DNA from: Steinernema hermaphroditum
Lineage: Eukaryota > Nematoda > Chromadorea > Rhabditida > Steinernematidae
Reading direction: 5' to 3'
Assembly (NCBI GenBank): GCA_030435675.1
Contig: CM059624.1
Span: forward strand, 9,882,769-9,946,768
Length of the DNA stretch: 64,000 bases
Numbering within the stretch: the stretch's first letter is position 1; each line of letters starts with the position of its first letter. This document shows positions 35,992 through 46,397 of this stretch, one piece after another. Below the pieces are notes generated by a model. The model searched no databases. It was not told the DNA's origin and saw only the letters and a list, made by a program, of their open reading frames with translations. The position numbers and the translations under genes are program-made.

Positions 35992-36951
35992 TCACTTGTC
36001 GTCGGATCCTCCAGTGCCGTCCTCTCGTGTGTCGAATCCCCATTCGGGCTGGGTCCTCCAATCATCGGCCTTCTTTGCGTCGTCAACGTTAACGGGCCTA
36101 ACGTCAGGCACCGCACTCTTCATCTTCTCTCGAATCTCCTTGGCGAATTTGTCATTGCTGCTGAAGGAAGCACATAACAGAAACGACGTGAATCATAACT
36201 CACAACGCGCCATAGAACAGCTGATAGAAGAGGACGACTCCGAGCAAGGAAATGTAAACGCGGAAAATCAGTCGGACAGTGGCGTCGCTAAATCTGATGA
36301 ACTCCCACGACTGCTCCGTCCCATGCTCCCCTCTTCTGTTATTTTCGGCTTGGAATGCCTAAAATGCCACTATTCACATGACTCATGACCGAACACACAC
36401 CGCAGAGAAAGCATCTCGGTATTTGGACTCGGAACTACAGTACTTCCTCGTGCGAGCTTCCACTTCCTCCCGAATCTTGTTGAGTCTTTCTTCGTATTCC
36501 CTTCGGATGTCCTGGGAACTCGGGAAAGTCTAGAGAACGCGAAAGTCCACGTGCACTTCACGTGACAACACACCTCGTCGAAGGGATGGCGCGCCGCGCG
36601 GCTCCTTCCGAACACCCGATCGTCATACGCCTTCCGCTTCTCCGAATCACTCAGCGTTTCGTAGGCCGCATTGATTTCACGAAACCGAGCTGCGGCGCCA
36701 ATGCGAGCTCCAGCCGAAGACGGACGATACTGGAAACAGAGAGACGGTCGTTGAAAAGTGCACTTTGCGAACCTTATCAGAAAGCTCCCAATACGCTCGC
36801 TCGATGTCGATCTTCGATGAATTTCTGCTTATTCCCAGCACGTCGTAGTATGTCCTAAACAGTGCGAATTAGTCACGTCGTTCGGTAAGCAGCCAGACCT
36901 TCTCAGGTATGCAGAAAAAGAGATCAAACGCCGAAAGTTGTGAGAGATCAT
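35992..36951 (-). CDS. J-like membrane protein 2 (HPD replaced by RPS)
   Basis: Second gene of the array. Exons: 36899-36951, 36773-36854, 36574-36729, 36401-36529, 36207-36358, 35992-36160; 246 aa, introns 42-46 nt. Basic N-terminus (MISHNFRRLISFSAYLRR), then TYYDVLGISRNSSKIDIERA as J helices I-II. At the conserved intron, where paralogues have xHPD, this one reads YRPS, so the tripeptide that stimulates Hsp70 ATPase is gone. Helix III is well kept (ARFREINAAYETLSDSEKRK). A charged coiled-coil-like segment follows (REYEERLNKIREEVEARTRK), then a membrane helix (VYISLLGVVLFYQLFY) and a roughly 55-residue polar tail. The stop used is TGA 35992-35994, read straight through a potential donor. A TTTTAG acceptor lies just upstream of the start. 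Confidence 0.82.
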
Positions 36952-37202
36952 CGCTAAAAGAGAACGGAGGACGTCTCTCGTCACTTCGCGTTGGATTGCA
37001 TCAGATCGGCACTTTTCATCGAAACAAACCGAAGCTGAAATAATGTACCGGCGATAAAACACCAAAACGACTACGATACGCGTCGGTGACGAGTCAAGGA
37101 GTTTAATTACGCCACAAATGTACAACATTTGAGGATGATATAATAACATAACAATAAGTACCCGATAAGATGAGGTTCACAAGCAGTTTTCATGTCCTCT
37201 CC

Positions 37203-37891
37203 CTAAAAATGTGCGATTAGAAGGAATAGAACAGCGAAAGCAACATACGACATTGGTTGCTGGAGATGGGATACGATGCCAGCCGCGAGAAGTACGGTGA
37301 AGCAGGCGGCATAGCAGAAATTCCTCTTTTGTACAGCACGGTCGTGGTAGATTTCCTCTTCGATGACCCTCAGCTTCAGTTCATCTTCGTGAATCACCTT
37401 GTCTTCTTCGATTATCAAATCAAGTGGAAGAGCCAGGCAGTCGTGATCCTAAGAGATGGAAAATATACAAATTTGTGGAAATTTTGACTTACGAATGTTC
37501 CGGCAGGTTGGCCTTCACTGAGATGCTCATTGTAGGTTTCTCGGGTTTCCTTGTGGCGAAGGATGTAGTAGGCTTTTCTCTTCTCGCGATGCTCCATGAT
37601 GCTGCCCAAACTCATGGGATTTCCTCGGGAGTAGTGGTTCTAAAGAGTTCTATGTCAATCAACACAGTGGATGTTCCAATAGGTACCATCCTCAGATGCT
37701 TCAAATAGGCCCTTTCGACTTCGTACGACGAGACGTCCGACGTGATCCCAAGAACATCGTAGTGGGAACGGGCAGTAGAAGCACACCTCCTGAAGCAGAT
37801 TTCATGACGAGAAACAAACAAGAACCAACATTGGACAGCAGATGTGTCTTGCCGGGAGAGAGAGCAGCGAAGAAGCCTTTCTGATGGACAT
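37203..37891 (-). CDS. J-like membrane protein 3 (HPD replaced by HYS)
   Basis: Third gene of the array. Exons: 37830-37891, 37687-37789, 37493-37639, 37203-37448; 185 aa, introns 40, 47 and 44 nt. Basic, Ser-rich N-terminus (MSIRKASSLLSLPARH), then SHYDVLGITSDVSSYEVERA. At the conserved intron the protein continues NHYSRGNP where paralogues have xHPD, so Pro and Asp are lost. Helix III is recognisable but altered (KRKAYYILRHKETRETYNEH). The C-terminus has an acidic stretch (IIEEDKVIHEDEL), then two hydrophobic segments (CYAACFTVLLAAGIVSHL and YVAFAVLFLLIAHF) ending the protein. The start follows GTTTCAG by two bases, a likely trans-splice site. Frame is intact throughout, arguing against a decaying pseudogene. 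Confidence 0.8.
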
Positions 37892-38472
37892 CACTGACTG
37901 AAACGAAAATATGCAAATGCCACGAAGAGAGGCCAGCAAAGGAGAACGGACGCCTCCCGCGAAGACAAAGAACTATTTATGCGCCGTGCACCCGGTCGCC
38001 CTTCCAGCGGAAAGGCACGTGTGGGGCAGCAGCACTCGCATTTGAACTCGAAAAATGCTGATAAAACAGAGTGACCTGGGAAGGTGGCGTGTTCTTTCTA
38101 AACATCGCGCCACCGCGTGTCGATAAGAGATCAGCTGTTGCGAAGAGACCACAAGTGCGCCTGCATCTTTCCGGTTTATTGTAAATCAGAGAACAGTAAA
38201 GACTCAAAAGGCACCGAAACATACATATGCAGAACAAACTAGTCTAATTACACGCGTTGGCGGAGATACAGCTGAAATCAACCTCCAGTGCGCCACAAAC
38301 CACTTGAAACTAACCTTTCGTGGTGGAAAATCCTACAGTGGTGGTCAGGAAGATAGGGAGACGGGCATTCCTAAAGCAGAGACATTTAGGACTTGCACAC
38401 AGCTGTAGTCTATCGTGCTTTACGTACATACAAAAAACACCCTCGCGGAAACACGTAAACACAAACCTCTTA

Positions 38473-39503
38473 TCAGCGGTGCATCCTGTCCGAGAAAGTC
38501 GACTCTTGTTCAAGATTCACAGGCAGTGTAGAAGGAACCGGTACCGTACCCATCATTCGGTTTATCCTTTCCTGTTGTTCCCTTACCGCTTCCGCTTGCC
38601 GCTTGGCTTCAGTATTAGATGAGATGGAAGAGCCACTGGGAAAGAAGAGGCAGTCAACAAGACAAAAAAAGAACTTACAATTGGTAGTACGTAACTTGAA
38701 AGAGAGTGACGATGAAGAAGGCAACCATGTATATCTTGAAAATCTTGGCAAGAAAATCCCAGTTCACAGCCATGGCTTCCCGCGTGACCGTCCGTTTTCT
38801 GCCAAGGTCGTCCGTGTATGTGAATTTCGTGTGCTGCCTTCCATCTTTATCCGTGAATGTCTCTTTGAAATACGACCATCCCGGTCCGCTACGGTAGAAG
38901 AACGTCTTCCCTGGTCGTCGGCTGGCGCCATATCGATTACTTCCAAACGGCCATTCTTGATTAAAATGAGAATTTCGTTGAGTGGCGTCCTGATACTGCT
39001 TCCATATCTAAAGGACCATGACGTTTATGCGACTGATCTAGCCCGCTATGAAACTCACCCTCATCATCTCCTCATCCGTATAGGTACGCCTCCTATGGTG
39101 ACCGGGATAAGCATGATCATACGAATAGGCTGAGTAGCCACGTGACGAGATCTGGCTGTCGTATATGCGCCTTTTCTCGGTATCCTTCAGAACATCGTAG
39201 GCGTCACTCACTTCGACGAACTTCAACGCAGAAGAGCTACCGGGACTCGCTCCGGTAACATCCGGATGATACTGAAACTCTTGATTAATAGCACGTAGAA
39301 CTGTCGCCAAACCTTCTTCGAGAGAGTATAATAGGCATTCTTGATCTCTTTAGTTGTTGCGGTTTTATCCACCCCGAGAATCTCGTAGTATGTCCTATAA
39401 CAGTTCTACCGTAAAAGCAACGCTTGAAGTCGGCTCTTTACCTTCGCAACGGCGATGTCACGAAAAGAAACCGTCTGCTTATGAAGGTACTGTAACCGTT
39501 CAT
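38473..39503 (-). CDS. J-domain membrane protein 4 (HPD intact)
   Basis: Fourth gene. Exons: 39442-39503, 39313-39394, 39059-39271, 38679-39007, 38473-38635; 282 aa. Basic N-terminus ([17 protein letters not shown]) resembling a mitochondrial presequence, J domain from [15 protein letters not shown] directly after the conserved phase-0 intron (41 nt), and [19 protein letters not shown] closing the domain. A Tyr/Arg/Gly-rich linker follows, then a membrane helix ([17 protein letters not shown]) and a polar tail with a helical segment of Arg, Gln and Glu. Upstream, an acceptor-like TTGCAG is followed by a two-codon reading frame (ATG TAC TGA) nine bases before the real start, which could lower translation. 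Confidence 0.87.
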
Positions 39504-39714
39504 GGTCAGTACATCTGCAAGAAGCATAACGGTTGGGAAACATCGATAAAAGGAATAATTAAGTATTTCACGGCAATGCCGTCCGGTTCCACCCAACAGA
39601 AAATATCAGCTGACGTAAAAATTTAATTCGGGCAACTATTGTGTGTTTCTTCACTGGGGACCTAACGGAACGGGTCGGCTTGATTCCAATTCTCGCTTCT
39701 TTTTCGATTGGAAC

Positions 39715-40432
39715 CTAAAGCAAAAGCGCCGTTATTCGGCAACGGGATGGATAAATGTACCAAATATAAAGAGCGTTGAGAGCAAAGAGGGATCCTAATA
39801 CTAAACCTATGGAGGCGACAAAGTGTTTCTGTTTTTCTTCCCGTTTGATTTCGTCGTTGGGATCGTAGAAATGGCCCGCCGGCTTCTGCGAAGGTCCAGA
39901 GTAGTGCCGATTCCGCGTCATTTGTAGCCCTTTCACGTTGAGTTTTATTTCTCCGAACGACGGTTTCGACTCCTAAACGAGTCTTATAAGTGCTTCGCAA
40001 GCCAAGAATCACAAACTTGTTCATAGAACATGCTCGCTGACGCTTCGCTGCTCCAGTGCAGCTCTCGGTCGTACTCCTTTCGCTTTTCCGGTCGCCTCAG
40101 AACGTCGTACGCGGCTTTCAATTCCATAAATCGCTCCGTTTCCGACTTTTTAACTCCTCGGTTCGATTTGATTTTCGCAGGCGAGAACGCATTTCCATCT
40201 GGGTGTAACTGGAACCAACAATGCACAAGTAGAAGACCGCAGAATAACACACCTCGTTCGTTTTTCGGACGAACGCTCTTTTGATTTCATCGGCTGGCGC
40301 GTCCCGCGAAACTTCGAGGATTTCGTAGTGATTCTTCTGCCTGAAGCGATAGAACTTTCGAAAAGAGAAGCAACGTCCCGATCACCTCGGCAAGTAAGAC
40401 ACTCCTCGAGCGAAGGTCAGAAGGCTGCGCAT
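39715..40432 (-). CDS. J-domain membrane protein 5 (HPD intact)
   Basis: First gene of the array in transcription order. Exons: 40386-40432, 40253-40340, 40017-40208, 39715-39972; 194 aa. Short basic N-terminus (MRSLLTFARGVSYLPR), J domain from HYEILEV, LHPDGNAF directly after the conserved phase-0 intron (44 nt), a slightly longer loop rich in Lys and Ser, then RFMELKAAYDVLRRPEKRKE. A single membrane helix near the C-terminus (FVASIGLVLGSLFALNALYI) is followed by a short basic tail. The gap to gene 4 is 212 bp, short enough for an operon, but no strand-specific evidence is available. Confidence 0.87.
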
Positions 40433-40802
40433 TTTGTGGCCTTCCGCACTCTGGATCGCTTCGAACGAAGAGGTGGAAACGACTGAATCGGATCGGATGT
40501 TTACGATATCTCCCGCAGCGATTTGTCGCAAGATACATTTCAGATTTTTGAACAGGAGATGTGCGATCAGTGATGAACTGAAGATTCTGCCACTTTGTGA
40601 GAACCCTTTGACCAGAATTGGAACAGGGATTGTGTACACTGTATACGATATCTGTATCTGATGCGTGGTAACCCCGGGAAGATTAAAGCCAACAATATCC
40701 CCAGAGAATCCCGAAGAAGAAGAAAACAAGCAAAGGCTCTGTTAGCTAGCTAAACAAATAAAGTTTCTATTCAACATATGTACACAAAACAATGTGATTA
40801 TA
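40433..40802. other. Short intergenic gap, nothing recognised
   Basis: Gap between J-domain gene 5 and RBR copy A. No domain-bearing frame is seen. It should include the RBR 3' end and the J-array promoter or outron. Confidence 0.5.
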
Positions 40803-43495
40803 TCACTGACCAGTGCATCCTGGCATCCGAGTGCACAGAGATACCAACTGGTTACATTTGGCAGTAGCTGCATTGAGCAGTTCTGAACGCTTTGACCCGA
40901 TTTCATTTTCTTCGAATAGCTTCAACACGAAGATAAGCTGAGTTTCCAACGAGAAGAAGTGTTGCGCGAGACGATGTTCCCTCTTGAAATGAACTCGATT
41001 GTACGATAAGTAGAGATGAACATAACATCGCTCCAAACAATCCAGAATCTGAACGAGAACCTGGCTCTATCTTGTGACAATCCTGTACATACCTGAGTGT
41101 ATTTTGAAATAGCCATACCGGTATTCTTTTCGCGTCCTTTCGTTTTCGCGTCCCACTTCGTTCTCAGCTTTCGGAGAACGGTCTTCTCTTTTTTCGCTCT
41201 AATGTTGGCACACCAGTTGAATGCGGTAGGATGGACCGTATCCTCTCCATCCACAAGGGCGAAATTACGACGGACTTCTGTAGTACATTCGTAGTGCGAA
41301 ACGGTAAATGGGCGATGACAGGCGTAGCAGAACTCGAAGCCACAGATACACGCCACATGATTGCATCCTTCAGTCCGGTCAACGAGGGCAGCACATCTCG
41401 GGCACTTGACGCCGTTTGCGATGTGGGCAAACTCAGCATTGTGGAAAGACTGACCGTTGCGCTTCAGCATGTCTTCGTACTTGCGCATATTCTCACAGGA
41501 GAGCGGTTCGTGGGCTTCTTCTCGGCATCTCCGGCACACGGCGGCGCCGCACTCACAGATCAAGATCCGGGCGGAGCTCTTCTTCGCGAAGACGAACTTG
41601 TCGCACCTGCGGCAGAGGAGGAAGTCATCCTGAAGAAGACGACGATTTGCCAGCTGCTTTTCGTAGCGTCGCACCATCTCCTGGCGAATGAAGCTCCGCA
41701 TGACGGCGATGGGCACGACTTCTGAGCACTTCCCTCCTGGGCATCGAAGCGGAACGCGGTTGTCGTGGATGGAGCGCGCCGCATAGTGCGTCCAGCAGTC
41801 GACACACGAGAAGTGGCCACAGGAAGCCAGCGCCATCTGGAATCCTTCCTCCAGGCAGATTCCGCACTCTTCTTCCGGCTTCTGCATTTGATGGGCACCA
41901 ACTGTTTTTGAACACTCAGTTTCTTCGTTGAACAGCTCCAAAGCAAACTTTTCAGCGCTCGATGAATTCACTGTTTGAGTATTCTTGCAGACCAGTTTGG
42001 TAATTGAGGGCATCTCGGAAACAATACTCTTCTCATGCTTGACAGCCTTCGTGTGATAAACTTGTTCAGCGAACTGCATACTTCTTGGATTCAAATAATT
42101 CCCATCATCGCGAATCACCACAACGTCTTCGGAGGGCAACTTCATTAAACGAACCGGCGGTATTGTAGGCAGCCTATCGCAAACATCACCGGCAGGGAGA
42201 TCACATGCCAAGCGCTCGAGTTGATAGCACCCGAGGTCGAATTTCGATGATTCTTGGGAAGCATTATTCTGCCCTCTAGATGCGATGTTATCTTCTTCGG
42301 ATTCCCGTTTGATTTCAGGACTTTCATGGGGATGATAACCATCGAACGGTTTCCTCCTTATTTTCCTTCTTTTCGAGGAAGGACTTTTCGTCACAATGAA
42401 TTCCTCGAGCGATACCATTTTGTCCAACGACTTGGCCGGCATAGCCACATCAGAGTCGATTTCTCCATCGTCTTCCATGGAGAAGTTGTCAAGTTCTTCG
42501 TTGAATTCCTTCATTTTCCAGTGATTCGAAAACTTTTCCTTGAATCTGTCACTGCGATGTTTGAGTTTTCCGTAATGAAAATCGCCAAATCTATCGAAGA
42601 ACAATCTGAACATTCGTTCTTCGCGAGTGGTTTTCGAAACTCTAAAAGACGAAGAATGAACATAGCTCTACGAGTATAAACTCCTACTTGAAATTAGCGT
42701 TTAGTCGGGATTTGTTCGTGTCACTCTTAATAACTACGTAAGCCAGGTGTATCTTTCTTTCGTACGACTTCACGTGTTCATCGTATTCGGACTGCAATAG
42801 CGGAAATTCGTCATCCGCAAAATCGTCAACTTCTGGTTCTTCAAAAGTAGTCAGTCGTCGATGATGGCGCTTCTTCTGTGGGGGGCGTGGTTTTCTAAAA
42901 ATGCGATGGCACAGTTAATTTACGGATTAAAGTTTTTTAGTGACCTCAAATACTCGCTTGCGTGCTTGTTCTTCGCATACTGATGCACAACTTCTCCGTT
43001 ATGAACCGTGTGGTATCTCGTGGTGACAGCGGATGAGTTAACCTCGTAGGGGTTCACTCTGTTGTAATTCTCCAAAGATGTCAGGGGCGTGAAAAGCTGG
43101 GTGAGACCCGTTATTCTCATCGTCTCCGTTTGATACTTCTCCATCTGTTCGGCCATTAGGTCTTCAATCAACCACCTCTTCTTCTTGTTCAATGAGTAGG
43201 ACAAGTGGAAGCATCGGGCCGCGAACGGGTCCAGGTTCAAATCTTGGACTGGAACGCTGCCTTCCTGAAATTACCAATGAAATACTGGTGAGGAGGCACA
43301 ACAAACCATAAGATCGGCATTCGGCATTCCGTTTCGAGAAATGTAGTCATCTACGCCTGCAAATGATTGGTGCCAGAAGACGTACTTCTGGACAAAATCG
43401 GGGCCGACGTAAAAAGGACGTTTGCGGAAGAATTTCGTCTCGCGGTGGACGCGTCGTCCTCTCTGCTCGAAGAGATCAGCCGCCTCGATCTCCAT
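40803..43495 (-). CDS. RBR (RING-IBR-RING) E3 ubiquitin ligase, copy A
   Basis: Predicted RING/HECT-hybrid ubiquitin ligase of Ariadne-like type. Exons: 43307-43495, 42945-43264, 42688-42894, 41093-42641, 40803-41048; 836 aa. RING1 starts at about residue 498 (CGICLEEGF, CGHFSCVDCW), the IBR uses CRRCDKFVF and CECGAAVCRRC, and RING2 ends near 680 (CPRCAALVDRTEGCNHVACI, GFEFCYAC); the Cys of EGCNHV is the expected catalytic residue and is present. The first 63 residues (MEIEAADLFEQRG, HRETKFFRKR) form a module shared with copy B but unknown to me. The C-terminal exon is helical, with YLSYNRVHFKREHRLAQ, perhaps an Ariadne-like regulatory region. A 446-bp stretch is 97% identical to copy B although the flanks are well diverged. 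Confidence 0.9.
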
Positions 43496-43993
43496 GGAGC
43501 CTGAAAAACAGAGACGTGACAGCACGACAACACAGCTCGGATATCGAGTGAGAACACAACGATAGACTGACTGAAAAGGTGAAAGCAAGGATTGAATCGA
43601 ATGCGTTGCCAACAGATCGACACCGTGGACTGACTCAGCAACGAATAAGTCAATAATTTCGCAATCGCGTCTACCCCCACGTCCGTGGAATTATTAAATA
43701 GTCGTCAGAACCCTTAATATGGTCAAAAAACAATCGACCACGTAATCGCTCAAAATCAAAAATGCAAATATTCGAAATCGCGTATGTACGATAAGCTTGA
43801 CTTCGCTTGCGCTGACTTACGACACTCGCTGTGGGACATTCGGAGTTTTCATGTTCCGTTCACGTTTCTCACGAATTGCATCACACGTAATTCACGAACC
43901 ACATCAAATAAATATGTATTCTACACGAACAATCCTATAGATAAGGTATCCGAATTAAACCGAACAGTTGTGATTTGAGAGGTCATCGCCCAC
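43496..43993. other. Short intergenic gap upstream of RBR copy A
   Basis: Contains the 5' end and promoter of RBR copy A and the 3' end of the membrane-protein gene. No other gene seen. Confidence 0.5.
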
Positions 43994-44903
43994 TTATTTC
44001 GAAGCGGTCTCATTTCCCGGGACCTTCGGTGCGCCAATGACACCACTGGATGCGTCATTAGTGTTCGTAATGGGAGAAGTGAGAATGGGCGACGGAAGGC
44101 TTGTAAAGGACGACACGGATGATTGGGTCTCATTGGTTTTGATAGTGGATGGACTACCGCTAACTTCAGGAGCGGGAGCGGCTTCGGGGCGAATCGTTAC
44201 CAACAGCGAAGAACCCAGTGCAGAATCGGAAGACGATTTTGCAGTTACTTCGGAAACGTTCTTTTCACTGGTAGACCGTGCTGTAACGAGATTGGATCTG
44301 AAATTTTAGAGACCACAGTTTAAAGAAGTGGACTTGGAAACTTACTTCTCACTGGAAGTAGAATTCTGAGTGTTGTCTTCTTTCAGATGAACAAAGGCGA
44401 CTTGGGGACCGCACTTAATTGCGACTTCTGTCGACGTTGGCATCAATACAACTTCTTGGTTCTGTGATTTCTTTTCCACGCTAGCCGCACAAACTTTGAT
44501 CCCCTTCTGCTCATGCGGCTTAAATCCACTCATGTCAATAGCAACATGTACAGGCTGTTGGGATATGCCTTCTTTCTTTCCCTTACGGCCCTTCTTCTTC
44601 GACTTCCGCTTCTTCGAAGATTTAGAGCACCCTTGAGTTTTTTGCCGACGTTCGCGATGCTTCTTGAGCTGGCTACCAAGGCGTTCCAAACGTTTCACCT
44701 TCTCATCGATCTAAAATTTTTCCAATTAATGAAAAGTAAAAATCAATTTTTCCACTTACTCCTCGCTGTGACCAAATGAAATACACGCGGGATCCGATAC
44801 CAACCGTTACAAGGAAGATCCAAACCGCGAGTGCCCAAAGGAGATTACTGTCGAGGTTCTCCAGGGTCTGTGCCACCTTACGCAGCGCGCCAGCTTCATT
44901 CAT
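43994..44903 (-). CDS. Single-pass membrane protein with Lys-rich cytosolic region, unknown
   Basis: I do not recognise this protein. Exons: 44760-44903, 44346-44710, 43994-44297; 270 aa. A short N-terminus (MNEAGALRKVAQTLENLD) precedes one membrane helix (LLWALAVWIFLVTVGIGSRV) with WSQRG after it. Then comes a helical, extremely basic stretch (KKHRERRQKTQGCSKSSKKR and more Lys/Arg), a mixed region with VHVAIDMSGFKPHEQKG, and a long Ser/Thr-rich disordered tail ending ETASK. Introns are phase 0 and phase 2 and all exons join in frame. The layout suggests a type I or III membrane protein with a nucleic-acid- or acidic-lipid-binding cytosolic part, but that is inference. Confidence 0.75.
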
Positions 44904-45564
44904 GTTCAACCGGTTTCGTCTCTGACCGAGAACCGACTGAGTTGACGATTTCTGTGTCGGAGGGGACCTGCAGAACTAGACGTCTACTTTCACGCACATG
45001 CATCGTCCGCAATCACACAAAAAATTGTCGTATACTGCAAAATTAGAACTCGTTCGAAAGGGACCAACCCAAGGCGATCTCGTTGGGACCTGTCATTCTA
45101 GAAAACCCATTTTTTCAAGTTTTCCAATTCGATTCCACTTCTTGGAACTGCACCGGCCTGTGCAGGTTGTTTTTAAATTAAATGTTCTCTTTTGGCACAT
45201 TCTCATCTGTTTCGTGATTTTCTCGCTTCGAATCTGTTGCCTAATGAAGGATGTCGGCGACCAAATCTAAAACATGATATCATGCAGAATTTCAAGTGAT
45301 TGTGCACTGCACTTTCATGCACCGGTACAAGAATCTTACTGCTTCTCTGCTTCCTATCGAGTTAGTTAGACTGCTTGAAATGCCTGGCGACTTATTATCA
45401 ATTGTACCAAAGTGTAATTCTCAAATCTTTTGGTTTTGGTTGTTTTCATGTCTGCTCCTACATTTCCTGGTATTCACTTGTTGAGTGGAAGGTTCGTGAA
45501 CGCAAAATTCCTCGCATCCACTCAATCCACTATACTGCAATCCATGTTTTCCAGGTGCTATATC
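44904..45564. other. Divergent intergenic region
   Basis: Lies between two divergently transcribed genes and should carry both promoters. A TTTCCAG acceptor ends at 45554 just before the coiled-coil gene, consistent with trans-splicing or a 5' UTR intron. No coding content recognised. Confidence 0.5.
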
Positions 45565-46268
45565 ATGAATGCGACAAAGAATAATATAAACGAAGAGCTG
45601 GAATTACTGAACATGTGCTGGAGGCTAAGCGTGGTCACGGTTTCCAAGTTGAAATCGCAGTTGGCTGTTACGGAGAAGAATATCTCGGAGCAGTTAACCA
45701 ACAACTCCTACAGTAAACGCAAGGAAGAACAAGCAAAGCTAGTAACTGAGATGAGGTCCGCCGCGGGGCACGTACTGAAAATGCACAACGACATCACGGA
45801 GAAGATACTAGAGTTCTCGAATCATCTACATGATCACTGTGAACGCGTGATGGACTACAAGAACGAAGTAAACGAATTGCTCCAGAAGGCTCAAGGTGAT
45901 CAGCATGCGCGCGCCGTTCCATCTTATCTCATGGTTTTAGAATTCGAGACAACGCGAGACCAGAATATCATCCCGGATTACGTCAAAGAAGACGCTCAAG
46001 AACCGACCGAGAACAACGTCGATGATATCACAAGACTGAACATTCCCGAAGAAACGTTAGTAGCCATTGACGCATAGCTGCATTTACTGAATGAGAACAT
46101 TTCAGATCGGCGCCTAATCCGAAACTAGCGGAGGCTGAAGCTGCTTATGAAGAGGTCAAGAAGATGAATGCACTGAACGAGAAGCGCAACGAGATACAAC
46201 AACAAGAAGTGATGGCCGACTACGAAAAATTTTATGAGCAGTTCAAGAGTTCTCTCCGCACGAAATAA
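45565..46268 (+). CDS. Coiled-coil protein of unknown function
   Basis: Exons: 45565-46055 and 46106-46268 with a 50-nt phase-2 intron; 217 aa. The sequence is almost entirely helical with heptad-like spacing (NINEELELLNMCWRLSV, KLVTEMRSAAGHVLKM, DITEKILEFSNHLHDH, EAEAAYEEVKKMNALN) and no signal peptide or membrane helix. A less structured acidic link sits near 140-165. I chose ATG 45565, eleven bases after an acceptor-like TTTCCAG, over upstream in-frame ATGs that lie before that acceptor. The overall look is of a small complex subunit (kinetochore, dynein-adaptor or tethering type), but no family is identified. Confidence 0.75.
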
Positions 46269-46397
46269 AGGAAATATCAACTATATTGTATCCACCACGA
46301 ATCTCTTCCAATGGCATTTCGGAAAATCTCTGTTGAATGGAGCGCGAACGCACGAACATTAACACCTTTATTTGTATCGTCTTCCAGCCTACACTGG

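Noticed and set aside
37203..37891. J gene 3 considered as a pseudogene
   Set aside because: Despite loss of the HPD, all four exons join in frame, splice sites are good, and the C-terminal membrane segments are intact.
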